A stretch of 22,681 nucleotides of DNA from Candidatus Microgenomates bacterium (GCA_012797935.1 JAAZOC010000014.1:1-22681); one strand, 5' to 3'. Counted from the stretch's first letter, positions 5,374 to 13,511 are shown. The notes: a model not told the origin generated them from the letters alone. Program-made: numbers and translations.

Positions 5374-5456
5374 AGTATTCTACCAAAGAAACAAGGTATA
5401 AAAATAAATCCTTGCGAGGTAAGTATTAAATCCTAATTAATTAAAAACAAATAACC
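5374..5456 (+). promoter_or_regulatory. rplJ leader, candidate L10 autoregulatory structure
   Basis: The leader can fold as TACC (5381-5384) / GGTA (5418-5421), then an asymmetric internal loop AAAGAAA (5385-5391) against CGA (5415-5417), then CAAGG (5392-5396) / CCTTG (5410-5414) with an AT-rich loop. In known L10 leaders the L10-L12 complex binds a kink-turn-like asymmetric loop in a hairpin just upstream of rplJ; position and shape fit. The identification is by shape and place only. Confidence 0.45.
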
Positions 5457-5978
5457 ATGTCTAAAACTCGTATACAAAAGACAGAGTTACTTAACGATTA
5501 CAAAAAGATCCTTGAAGAAAAAGCAGGATATTTTTTGGTTAACTCTGACAAAACAAATACATCTACTATAACTAAACTAAAAATTCAGTTAAGAGATGCA
5601 AATGCTAACTATGCAGTTGTTAAAAACAGTATATTTAAAGTAGCATTACAAGAAACTAACCAACCTCTTCAAACACAAGAGATAGAAGGTCCAACAGCAG
5701 TAATATTTTTTGACGAAGATCCAACAGTACCAGCAAAATTAGTAAAACAGGCACAAAAAGAGACATCTCTTTTGAATGCAAAAGGTGGTGTTTTTGAAGG
5801 AGAATTCCTCTCAGAATCAAGAGTAATGCAATTAGCAGAAATTCCTTCAAGAGAAGTACTACTTTCACAATTGGTTGGTACATTGAATGCTCCTCTATCC
5901 GGCTTTATGAATGCAGTTACTGGAAATGTAAGAGGATTAACTATGGTTCTTAAGGGCATATCTGAAAAGAATGCTTAA
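5457..5978 (+). CDS. rplJ: Ribosomal protein uL10
   Basis: 173 residues, typical. It begins MSKTRIQKTELLNDYKKILEE, with the L10 N-domain that binds 23S rRNA (KIQLRDANANYAVVKNSIFKVAL) and a C-terminal helix region (SREVLLSQLVGTLNAPLSGFMNAV) that carries L7/L12 dimers. The start is ATG 5457 without Shine-Dalgarno. It forms a two-gene operon with rplL (36-nt gap) driven by its own promoter, cut off from rplKA by the island. Confidence 0.97.
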   Translation: MSKTRIQKTELLNDYKKILEEKAGYFLVNSDKTNTSTITKLKIQLRDANANYAVVKNSIFKVALQETNQPLQTQEIEGPTAVIFFDEDPTVPAKLVKQAQKETSLLNAKGGVFEGEFLSESRVMQLAEIPSREVLLSQLVGTLNAPLSGFMNAVTGNVRGLTMVLKGISEKNA

Positions 5979-6014
5979 TTAGATACAAATACTTAATTTA
6001 ATATATATACAAAA

Positions 6015-6419
6015 ATGGCAGAAGAGACAAAAAACTTACCAGAATTAACAGAGAACGGAACAAAAGTTCTTGAAATGGTAGAGAAAATGTCAGTTTTAGA
6101 GCTTGCTGACCTTGTAAAGGTTATGGAAGACAAGTTTGGAGTAAGTGCAGCAGCACCTGTTGCAGTAGCAGCAGTAGCAGCAGCTCCAGCAGAAGAAGTA
6201 GAAGAAAAATCTACTTTTGACCTTGTTCTTAAAGCAGCAGGAGCTAACAAGATCGGTGTAATCAAAGCTGTAAGAGAAGTTACAGAATTAGGCCTTAAAG
6301 AGGCTAAAGATCTTGTAGAAGCAGCACCACAGACCGTTAAAGAAGGTGTAGCAAAAGCTGATGCAGAAGCAATGAAAGCAAAATTCGAGGAAGCAGGAGC
6401 AACCGTAGAATTAGTATAA
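6015..6419 (+). CDS. rplL: Ribosomal protein bL12 (L7/L12)
   Basis: 134 residues, slightly longer than the common 120-125. The N-terminal dimerisation domain (KVLEMVEKMSVLELADLVKV) is followed by an Ala/Val/Pro/Glu hinge (about 43-64) and the C-terminal domain with KAAGANKIGVIKAVREVT and GLKEAKDLVEAAP, which contacts translation factors. A strong terminator follows; rpoB, the usual next gene, is not here. Confidence 0.98.
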   Translation: MAEETKNLPELTENGTKVLEMVEKMSVLELADLVKVMEDKFGVSAAAPVAVAAVAAAPAEEVEEKSTFDLVLKAAGANKIGVIKAVREVTELGLKEAKDLVEAAPQTVKEGVAKADAEAMKAKFEEAGATVELV

Positions 6420-6441
6420 TTGCAGAAAGATTAGACTAATT

Positions 6442-6472
6442 AACACCTAGCAGAAATGCTAGGTGTTTTTTT
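6442..6472 (+). terminator. Intrinsic terminator after rplL
   Basis: Perfect 11-bp stem AACACCTAGCA (6442-6452) / TGCTAGGTGTT (6457-6467), stable GAAA tetraloop, then a run of T to 6472. It isolates rplJL from the following operon. Confidence 0.95.
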
Positions 6473-6498
6473 ATGAAAAACCTTACAACCTAGAGATC

Positions 6499-6527
6499 TT
6501 GAGCAATTTGTTTGAAAGAAGTATAAT
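6499..6527 (+). promoter_or_regulatory. Promoter of the ATP-grasp operon
   Basis: TTGAGC (6499-6504), 17-bp spacer, TATAAT (6522-6527); predicted start about 6534. It is the only good promoter before the five tightly packed genes 6577-12331. Confidence 0.75.
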
Positions 6528-6576
6528 CTTCTTGAATCTGCCAATAAAAACTATCTAAGATATAACGTTAAAAACT

Positions 6577-7245
6577 ATGGAATATACACCTCTGACAGAG
6601 TGGATATTGAAGCACGGGATATCGCAACAGACATTAGAGCTATTTGTAATAATAACAATACTAGCAACAATCATTAGTATATCTAGATATATATTTGGCT
6701 CAAAAACATATGGTATTTATGCACCAATCATACTAGCAATATCATATTCTTACACAGGTTTTAGATATGGATTAGCGATAACATTTGTTGTAATTGCAAC
6801 TACTCTACTCTCTTACTCAATATTAAAAAGAATTAGAATGCACTACATAACTAGAATAGCAATAAACTATTGCCTACTCTCAATCGCCTTAGTAATTGCT
6901 CTTCTAGTGATTAACAAGTACGGACTAGGATTAGAGAATATGGCAAATATACCCTCTCTGGCAGTCATCTCCATTGCAGCTCTCTCTGATTTTTTCATAA
7001 AACAGTTTGTCCAAAAGTCATTCAGATCATCAATAGCTATACTTTTCAACACAATGGTAATAGCTTCAATTGGGTGGTATGTAATAACTAGAGATATCAT
7101 TACAGCATATACAATTAACAATCTTTGGATAATCCCTCTACTCATAATCCTTAATATTGTAATTGGACAGTTTAAAGGACTTAGAGTAAAAGACCTCTTT
7201 AGATTTAGCTCAATATTACAAGACAAAGAAAATGTTGCAAAGTAA
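6577..7245 (+). CDS. 7-transmembrane protein of amidoligase operons (7TM_transglut-like)
   Basis: 222 residues with seven predicted membrane helices, at about 20-41, 45-60, 64-83, 93-112, 125-140, 150-170 and 181-198. The stretch SRYIFGSKTYGIYAPIILAI resembles the conserved R..G..TfG...P.LiAl motif of the 7TM domain usually fused to an inactive transglutaminase (PF14402). That family occurs beside an alpha-L-glutamate-ligase-like ATP-grasp gene and a RimB-like protease, exactly the neighbour here. The periplasmic transglutaminase-like domain is missing, so this is a stripped-down version. Its stop overlaps the next gene by 14 bp, indicating translational coupling. It probably anchors the pathway at the membrane or passes a product across it; this is inference. 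Confidence 0.75.
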   Translation: MEYTPLTEWILKHGISQQTLELFVIITILATIISISRYIFGSKTYGIYAPIILAISYSYTGFRYGLAITFVVIATTLLSYSILKRIRMHYITRIAINYCLLSIALVIALLVINKYGLGLENMANIPSLAVISIAALSDFFIKQFVQKSFRSSIAILFNTMVIASIGWYVITRDIITAYTINNLWIIPLLIILNIVIGQFKGLRVKDLFRFSSILQDKENVAK

Positions 7246-8686
7246 TAGAATAAAAGAAGTCTTAGGATTAAACAGAAGAAATCAAGAGTATGTTCGTCCA
7301 TACAATCCTCCTTCTGCGAAAAGAATTGCAGATAATAAAATCCTTACTAAGAAACTACTTTCAGCAGAAGGAATCAGTACCCCTTCTGTATACAAATTAA
7401 TAAAGAATAAAAAACAACTTCAGTTTTTAGACTGGGAATCACTACCAAAAAGTTTTGTAATAAAACCAAACCAAGGAACAGGTGGAAATGGAATAATTGT
7501 CTTCTATGGCAAGAAGAAAGGTGAAAACTCATGGATAAGACCAAATGGTACGACAATGTCACAAAAAGATATTACCCTACATATAGAAAATATACTTGAA
7601 GGAAGATTCTCCATGGGAGATCGAAGCGACATTGCAATCATTGAAGAAAGAGTAAGAACAGATCCTCTACTTAAGCAGTATTCATACAAAGGAGTTCCTG
7701 ATATTAGAATCATATGTTTCAACGGTGTACCAATAATGGCAATGACTAGAATCCCTACCAAGAGATCAAATGGTACTGCGAATTTGCACTCAGGTGCAAT
7801 ATGCACAGGTCTTGATATTAGTACAGGAATTACAACTAATTCCATGCAAATGAATACTAAAAGCATATTTAGCGATACCTACGAGGGTATAGAATATACA
7901 ACAGATCTCAAGGTAAACAAGAAACTAAGTGGAATACAAATACCAGATTGGGACGAAATTCTAACAATTGCCCTAAAGTGCCAAAAGGCAAGTAAACTTG
8001 GATATATAGGTGTAGACATCGCCCTAGATGCTGAAAAGGGCCCGGTTGTATTCGAATTAAATGCAAGACCAGGACTTGGAATACAAGTAGCAAATCAGGC
8101 TGGGCTAAGATCGAGATTAGAAAGAATCAAAGGGCTAGAAATCAATAGTATCAAACATGGAATTAGAGTAGCTAAAAATCTTTTCGGAGGAGAAGTAGAA
8201 GAAAGTATTGAAACTGTTAGCGGAAGAAAGGTGGTAAGTATTACAGAAAAGATACTTCTCTACAACAAAAAAGCTAATTTACAAAAAACTGTAAAAGCAT
8301 CTGACAAAGAGATCGCAACAGCCTTCATGGATACAGGAATACAAAGTTCTAGAATATCCGTTAGTCTTGCAAACAGACTCGGCTTTATCGATACAATAAA
8401 ATACTTCAACTCCTTAAATATTCCTAAGAAATTTGATACATTGAAAGATGCACAAACATACATAGATGATAATGAGACATTGATCAAAAACGAATATATA
8501 AAAAGAGTTGCAAAAATAATAGAAGATGGAATAATAAAAATAAGACCTGTAATTGAAGTGAAAACAAAGATATCGGGCGATACACAAGACATAGAGATGA
8601 TCATTACAGAAGATCTTGAATATCTTGTAGTTATTGGAAGAAATAACTTGAAAGGCTACCTAATTGATACAAGTAAAACATTTTAA
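7232..8686 (+). CDS. Alpha-L-glutamate-ligase-like ATP-grasp enzyme fused to RimB-like retropepsin domain
   Basis: 484 residues in two parts. Residues 1 to about 315 match the RimK-related ligases (TIGR02291 type): GLNRRNQEYV (12-21), VIKPNQGTGGNGIIV with ATP-binding K78 and glycine loop 82-87, NLHSGA, and FELNARPG with metal-binding E275 and N277. Such enzymes join an amino acid, often glutamate, to a carboxylate using ATP. Residues about 330-484 resemble the retropepsin-like PF05618 family (RimB, 'ATP-dependent zinc protease'): AFMDTGIQSSRIS with the catalytic-type D367-T368-G369, and the C-terminal VVIGRNNLKGYLIDTSKTF typical of that family's end. Only one Asp motif is present, so an active protease would need a dimer. 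In other bacteria ligase and protease are separate neighbouring genes. The substrate is unknown. Confidence 0.85.
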   Translation: MLQSNRIKEVLGLNRRNQEYVRPYNPPSAKRIADNKILTKKLLSAEGISTPSVYKLIKNKKQLQFLDWESLPKSFVIKPNQGTGGNGIIVFYGKKKGENSWIRPNGTTMSQKDITLHIENILEGRFSMGDRSDIAIIEERVRTDPLLKQYSYKGVPDIRIICFNGVPIMAMTRIPTKRSNGTANLHSGAICTGLDISTGITTNSMQMNTKSIFSDTYEGIEYTTDLKVNKKLSGIQIPDWDEILTIALKCQKASKLGYIGVDIALDAEKGPVVFELNARPGLGIQVANQAGLRSRLERIKGLEINSIKHGIRVAKNLFGGEVEESIETVSGRKVVSITEKILLYNKKANLQKTVKASDKEIATAFMDTGIQSSRISVSLANRLGFIDTIKYFNSLNIPKKFDTLKDAQTYIDDNETLIKNEYIKRVAKIIEDGIIKIRPVIEVKTKISGDTQDIEMIITEDLEYLVVIGRNNLKGYLIDTSKTF

Positions 8687-9673
8687 ATGAAAACATATTC
8701 TGAATATTTAAAAGAGGCTGGCAATGTACACTTAGCATACTATGTTGAAGCTGCAGACATATTAGGGATAAAATATTCAATTATAGTACCAAAGCTAATT
8801 GCCTTATTTGAATACCAGAACAAACATTGGTTCATAATTAATACTGTAACCCCCCTAACCTCTTCTTCAAGTGCAACAATATGTAAAAGAAAACAACTTA
8901 CAAACCAAGTATTAAGCAGATATGGCATTTCAGTACCATATCAAGAGAATATATCTAGTGCTGTAGATGCAATAAAGTTCTTTAATAAATACAAAGATAT
9001 TGTAATAAAACCTACACAGCAACTTGGTGGGCACGGAGTTTCCATATTACCACAGAATGAAGATGAAGTAATAAAAGCATACAATATAGCTTTAGAAAGC
9101 TCTCACTCAAAATCAGCAAGTAAAGTACTAGCAGAAGAATTCATAAATGGAGAAAACTACAGATTCTTAGTTGTCGGAAACAATGTTATAGGTGTCGTCA
9201 GAAGAAAGTCTGCTCATATTATCGGCAATAGCAAAAACACTATAAGAGAGCTGATACAAAAAGCTAATAAAGAAAGGGAGGAAAGGCTTTTAATGCCAAT
9301 AGTCGTAGACAATGAAGTAGAATTAAAATTAAAAAAAGATAATTTAAACATGGACTCTGTTCCTGAAGAAGGAAAACAGGTAATATTAAGATACAACTGC
9401 AACCTGACAACAGGTGGAACTACTGAAGAATGCATTAAAGAAGTACATGACTACTACAAACAAATGGCAGTAAAAGCAGTTAAAGCTGTAGGCTCTGAAT
9501 TTGGAGGTGTTGATATAATTGCAGAAAACATATCAAAACCTTCGAAATCAGCAATCAACGAAATAAATTACAATCCAGGACTAAGATTGCACTACAAAGT
9601 AGATAAAGGAGAAAGTACAAAAGTAGCAGTCCCAATAATGGAATATATCAGAGATAAATATTTAAGTTTGTAA
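8687..9673 (+). CDS. ATP-grasp ligase, cyanophycin synthetase/GshF-like, stand-alone
   Basis: 328 residues, starting at the base after the previous stop (TAAATG). It has the order of the cyanophycin-synthetase/glutathione-synthetase ATP-grasp domain: ATICKRKQLTNQVLSRYGIS (63-82), DIVIKPTQQLGGHGV with K108 and GGHG 114-117, EEFINGENYRFLVVGNNVIG (150-169), the NLTTGGTTEE segment (239-248) and NEINYNPGLRLHY with metal ligands E292 and N294. The catalytic set looks intact. Such enzymes form amide bonds between a carboxylate, activated as acyl-phosphate, and an amine. No Mur-ligase domain is attached, unlike true CphA. The first 55 residues are a short pre-ATP-grasp region. Which amino acid is added cannot be told from the sequence. 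Confidence 0.85.
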   Translation: MKTYSEYLKEAGNVHLAYYVEAADILGIKYSIIVPKLIALFEYQNKHWFIINTVTPLTSSSSATICKRKQLTNQVLSRYGISVPYQENISSAVDAIKFFNKYKDIVIKPTQQLGGHGVSILPQNEDEVIKAYNIALESSHSKSASKVLAEEFINGENYRFLVVGNNVIGVVRRKSAHIIGNSKNTIRELIQKANKEREERLLMPIVVDNEVELKLKKDNLNMDSVPEEGKQVILRYNCNLTTGGTTEECIKEVHDYYKQMAVKAVKAVGSEFGGVDIIAENISKPSKSAINEINYNPGLRLHYKVDKGESTKVAVPIMEYIRDKYLSL

Positions 9674-9683
9674 AAAGAAAATA

Positions 9684-11369
9684 ATGGAGAAAGTACAAGT
9701 ACTACAAGGACTCAATCTAGAAGCGGATCTTTCCACTATAAAAATAAAAGTAAACAAAACAGAAGAGTTAATACAATTACTCAAAACAATAAAAGCATAC
9801 CACCCGATATTTACCAGTGAATACTTCTTTGAAGAAGGTACTCTAATCATTAGATCAAACATTCCTTTCTTCTGGAAAGATATAGCAGAAACACTTGTAA
9901 AGCTTTCAAAGGAAGAGATTACATATGAAGAGGCAAAAGATATCTGCAATACAACAATAAAAGAAAGACTCTCTTCGATGACTACGATTCCTCTACTCCA
10001 TGCTACACACAAGTTAGGATTAGAAACAACTCCAACAATACTTAAAGACAACAGAGTTGAATATACAAAATCTTACAACAGGCACTATACTTTAGGAACA
10101 GGTAAAAATTCTCACATAATCTATTCAATTTCTTCAAGTAAAGATTCTAAGATTGCAAAAGAAATACAGAAAGATAAATGGTCTTCAAATTTAATGATTG
10201 AGAGACTAGGCTTGCCTATTCCAAAATGGGAAGTTGTAGATAACATATCTGATATTGAAAGAATTTGGTCAAGATATCAGAAACCAGTAGTCATAAAACC
10301 AACAGGTTTAGTTGGAGGCCACGGTGTTGTTCTCGGAATAGATTCGTTAGAAGAAGCAAAGAAAGCTTTTAAATTCGCAAAAGATGCTTGCAAAGAGAAT
10401 ATTGGTAAAGATTGGCAACAAAAGATAATGATTCAAGAGCAAATAAAAGGTGAAGATTACAGATTGCTTGTAATAAATGGCAAATTAGAGATAGCAACAA
10501 AAAGAATTCCTGCATTCATAGTTGGAGATGGGAAGCATACAATTGAAGAAATAATAATCGAAACAAATAAAGACCCAAAGAGAGACATAAGCAATCCTTC
10601 TCATACTTTAAAACCAATAATAATAGACCAACCATTAAAAGATTATTTGAAACAACAAGATTTAACTCTTAAATCAGTACCTCAAAAAGACCAACAAATA
10701 CAAGTACGAAAAGTAGCAAGTATGAGTCAAGGTGGAATTACTGAAGATTTTACAGAAAAAGTAGGACCGGAAATTAAGCTCATAGTAGAAAGTATCGCCT
10801 CCTCTATTCATGCCTTTGCACTAGGTGTAGATGTTATGTGCCAAGATCTCTCAAAGCCACTTACTAAAGAAAATGGTGCAATTTTGGAATACAACACAAT
10901 GCCAGAAGCATATTTAAATACATATCCTGTAATTGGAGAATCAAGAGAATATGTATTCGAAAAATATATCAAAGCACTCACAGAAGGAAACAAAACCAAA
11001 CAAATAGTTGTTGTTGGCAATCCTTCTGAAGATATACCTACTCTACTCAAGCAAAAATCTTTCTTTAGGTCATATCTTGACAGTAAAGATGTTGTTGGAG
11101 AATACAGAAATGGAGATATCATAATCAATGGTTTAGACATAAATAAAGGCCTAGAGAAATGGCAAGCAATTGAAGCTCTTAAGGTAAATGCTTCCCTTGA
11201 TGTCATTATAATACATCACAGGGACTGGGAAGATGTAAAAGAAACAGGTTTAGGATTCAACAGAATTAATATGTTAATAGTCGAGAAAAAGATGACCGAT
11301 AGCAAAGAGTTCTCATTAATAAAAAGATTAAAGAGAAAAGGTTACATAAATAAAATTAAAATAATATAA
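9684..11369 (+). CDS. CphA-like ATP-grasp protein with truncated or novel C-terminal region
   Basis: 561 residues. An N-terminal region (1 to about 145) resembles the front of cyanophycin synthetase, including NRHYTLGTGKNSHIIYS (132-148) and the IAKEIQKDKWSSN step (157-169) just before the ATP-grasp domain. ATP-grasp features: VVIKPTGLVGGHGVVLG with K205 and GGHG 211-214, QEQIKGEDYRLLVINGK (251-267), MSQGGITEDF (347-356), LEYNTMPEAY with E402 and N404. In CphA a full Mur ligase domain follows; here only about 125 residues do (about 437-561, IVVVGNPSEDIP...LDVIIIHHRDWED). They look Rossmann-like but lack any visible P-loop. It may be a shortened Mur remnant or a new domain. It starts 10 nt after the previous gene. 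Confidence 0.8.
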   Translation: MEKVQVLQGLNLEADLSTIKIKVNKTEELIQLLKTIKAYHPIFTSEYFFEEGTLIIRSNIPFFWKDIAETLVKLSKEEITYEEAKDICNTTIKERLSSMTTIPLLHATHKLGLETTPTILKDNRVEYTKSYNRHYTLGTGKNSHIIYSISSSKDSKIAKEIQKDKWSSNLMIERLGLPIPKWEVVDNISDIERIWSRYQKPVVIKPTGLVGGHGVVLGIDSLEEAKKAFKFAKDACKENIGKDWQQKIMIQEQIKGEDYRLLVINGKLEIATKRIPAFIVGDGKHTIEEIIIETNKDPKRDISNPSHTLKPIIIDQPLKDYLKQQDLTLKSVPQKDQQIQVRKVASMSQGGITEDFTEKVGPEIKLIVESIASSIHAFALGVDVMCQDLSKPLTKENGAILEYNTMPEAYLNTYPVIGESREYVFEKYIKALTEGNKTKQIVVVGNPSEDIPTLLKQKSFFRSYLDSKDVVGEYRNGDIIINGLDINKGLEKWQAIEALKVNASLDVIIIHHRDWEDVKETGLGFNRINMLIVEKKMTDSKEFSLIKRLKRKGYINKIKII

Positions 11370-11371
11370 AA

Positions 11372-12331
11372 ATGAAATACCTCATTATAGATAAAAGACA
11401 GAGAGTTGAAGTAGCAGGTATGGGCGAAATTCCTACAGCTTCTGCTAGATTAATCGAAGAATTAGATAAAAAGAATATTGAATCTGACTTTGTTTATAAT
11501 GATCAATTAGAATTTCTTTTCCAAGATGGAAATACAAATATAAAGGTAGATGGGAAAAATATTACAGATTACACACATATAATTTTTAGAGGACATGCTC
11601 TACATAATGACAGAGAGTATCATTTTAAGAGATATATTATCGATTTCATTGATGATTACAACAAGAATAACCCAGACAAAAAGATTCTTGTACAAAACTC
11701 TGAAGCTATAAAAAGATTCCCATATTACAATAAAATAGCAATTGCTCAACTTTGCTCCTTAAATAATATACCTCACTTCAACACATATTTCAGAACTGAT
11801 GGAGATTATTCAAAAGAAAGAGATATGCTTAAAGAATATCCATTAATAACAAAAGAATATGCGGGAGTAAATAGAGTTGAAATTGTAGATGGTAAAGAAA
11901 AAATAAAAAAGAATGTATTCAAGCTAGATTCTGATTCAGATTTTAAACAAGAAGGACTTGATGGTCAGGATACATCTTCATATTTTTTACAGGAATTTTC
12001 AGATGCAGGAGAAGATTACAGAATATTTGTTAAATGTGGAAAGGTAATAGCTGGTTGGAAAAGGAAGGCATCTGATGGTTTTATGACTGTAAGTAAGGGT
12101 ATTTACGAGATGTACAATGAACCAGAAGAAGAGATAAAAGTAATAGCAGAAAAAATGGCAAATGTTCTAGATGCAGACTTTATGGCTGTAGACTTTATGT
12201 ATATCCATGGCAAACCACATATTCAAGAAATAGGTTTTCACCCAGGATACAAAGCATACGAGACAAAAATAGAAAATGGTACACCTGTAAATATTGCAGA
12301 AGCAATAATTACTGCTTTTAAAGGAAATTAA
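11372..12331 (+). CDS. Divergent RimK-like ATP-grasp protein
   Basis: 319 residues, 2 nt after the previous stop. An N-terminal Rossmann-like part (1 to about 110) precedes a RimK/GshB-type ATP-grasp domain: KEYPLITKEYAG with K161 at the ATP-lysine position, FLQEFSDAGEDYRIFVKCGKVIAGWKRKA (205-233), and DADFMAVDFMYIHGKPHIQEIGFHPG (267-292). Two usual features deviate: there is no GGxG loop after K161, and the metal-binding E-x-N is E286-I-G288, with H290 nearby. It may be a specialised ligase using another ligand, or a binding or regulatory paralogue. Its end overlaps the convergent DUF1704 gene by 4 bp (12328-12331), with no terminator between them. Confidence 0.78.
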   Translation: MKYLIIDKRQRVEVAGMGEIPTASARLIEELDKKNIESDFVYNDQLEFLFQDGNTNIKVDGKNITDYTHIIFRGHALHNDREYHFKRYIIDFIDDYNKNNPDKKILVQNSEAIKRFPYYNKIAIAQLCSLNNIPHFNTYFRTDGDYSKERDMLKEYPLITKEYAGVNRVEIVDGKEKIKKNVFKLDSDSDFKQEGLDGQDTSSYFLQEFSDAGEDYRIFVKCGKVIAGWKRKASDGFMTVSKGIYEMYNEPEEEIKVIAEKMANVLDADFMAVDFMYIHGKPHIQEIGFHPGYKAYETKIENGTPVNIAEAIITAFKGN

Positions 12332-13488
12332 ATACCAGCTTTTTTGAAGATATCATTCCACATTGATTTGGATGGAACTATTTGTGGCTTAGAGATTAAC
12401 CCCTCCTCTACCCACTCACATTGTTTAAATCCTATTTTACCAGCATAAAGCAAGGCATAAAGACTTGGTTGAGCATCCAATTTCTTTAATACTTTCCTAA
12501 ATCCTCTAAAGTAACAAATATCTTTCGTATATATACCTGGTTCTCTAGTATCAGACATGCCTCTCTTCACCCTATAGGTCACATCAAATGCTGAATACTT
12601 AGGTAAAACACCCAATAAACTATTATACAAAGTTCTAAAACTCATATTCTCCCCAACTGTTATAGCGTAAACCATAGCAGCCTTATTTCTTAACCATTTC
12701 TCTGTTAACAATCCCATATTATATTCATTCCAAGTTGCCAAACCTTCCTCAACATCCAAATAGTCAACTAAATTAGGTCTGCTTAAAGCTTCAAAACCAC
12801 TATTCAAACCATTATGTGCTCTTAAAACATGAGTACCAACTTCATGTACAATAGTCTTCCTTAATTTAAACTTACTCCTTTCAATATCACCATCTACTAG
12901 GACTTGTTTAGTCTTAATACCTACTTTAACGCCATTTGATGCAATATTGATAGATTCACTTACACCCCAACCTTCTAACCCTAACTCATTAAAAACAATA
13001 CCAAAAATCTTCTCAATCTCTTTATATTGAAGAACTTCTCCTTTATCTAAACGTTTTTCATCTACAACATTATATTTATCAACCTTTCCCCTCAAAACCC
13101 TACATGCATTTCTAAACAACTTAGCACTAGGAACTCCATATCTTCTCTTTGAGATTTCAGTAAACAGATCATTCTTACCCACAGCATGCATTAAATCATT
13201 CGCTTCTCTTTTTGATTCAATTAAATCTATGTAAAAACTAGAAATTCTAGGATCGACATCAATAATTTCTTCGAGCTCAGAAAGCTTATTAAGAATATTT
13301 GCATTATTGTTCTTTACAATCCTGTATTCAAATTTTGGTTCATATGTGTCAGATTCAAAGAATTTCTTTTTTTCAGATTCTAAATTTGTTGGAGTAAAAA
13401 CAAGTCCAGTAGGAATTCTAAGTTCATTTAACAATTTGGAGACCTCTTTTAACTCCATCTTCTTCTTTCTTTTTACGAATAGATCCAT
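12328..13488 (-). CDS. DUF1704/MATCAP-family metallopeptidase
   Basis: 386 residues. The zinc motif H215-E216-V-G-T-H220 (VHEVGTHVLRAHNG) is the HExxxH form typical of the DUF1704 family, which includes the eukaryotic MATCAP/TMCP tubulin carboxypeptidases; the likely third ligand is in the VEEGLATWNEY segment (E247/E248). Further family-like stretches are RRYGVPSAKLFRNA and TKDICYFRGF. Eukaryotic members remove C-terminal Tyr or Glu from tubulin tails. The bacterial substrate is unknown; neighbours suggest it trims products of the converging ATP-grasp operon. It lies 23 nt behind mreB and may also be transcribed from TATACT (13497-13502), 8 nt before its ATG. No signal peptide is present, so it is cytoplasmic. 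Confidence 0.85.
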   Translation of the reverse strand: MDLFVKRKKKMELKEVSKLLNELRIPTGLVFTPTNLESEKKKFFESDTYEPKFEYRIVKNNNANILNKLSELEEIIDVDPRISSFYIDLIESKREANDLMHAVGKNDLFTEISKRRYGVPSAKLFRNACRVLRGKVDKYNVVDEKRLDKGEVLQYKEIEKIFGIVFNELGLEGWGVSESINIASNGVKVGIKTKQVLVDGDIERSKFKLRKTIVHEVGTHVLRAHNGLNSGFEALSRPNLVDYLDVEEGLATWNEYNMGLLTEKWLRNKAAMVYAITVGENMSFRTLYNSLLGVLPKYSAFDVTYRVKRGMSDTREPGIYTKDICYFRGFRKVLKKLDAQPSLYALLYAGKIGFKQCEWVEEGLISKPQIVPSKSMWNDIFKKAGI

Positions 13489-13496
13489 AGTTAAAG

Positions 13497-13502
13497 AGTA
13501 TA
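13497..13502 (-). promoter_or_regulatory. -10 box 8 nt before the DUF1704 start
   Basis: TATACT on the minus strand, then 8 nt, then ATG 13488. If active it would give a leaderless or nearly leaderless mRNA independent of mreB. No clear -35 box is visible. Confidence 0.35.
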
Positions 13503-13511
13503 TACTATTTA

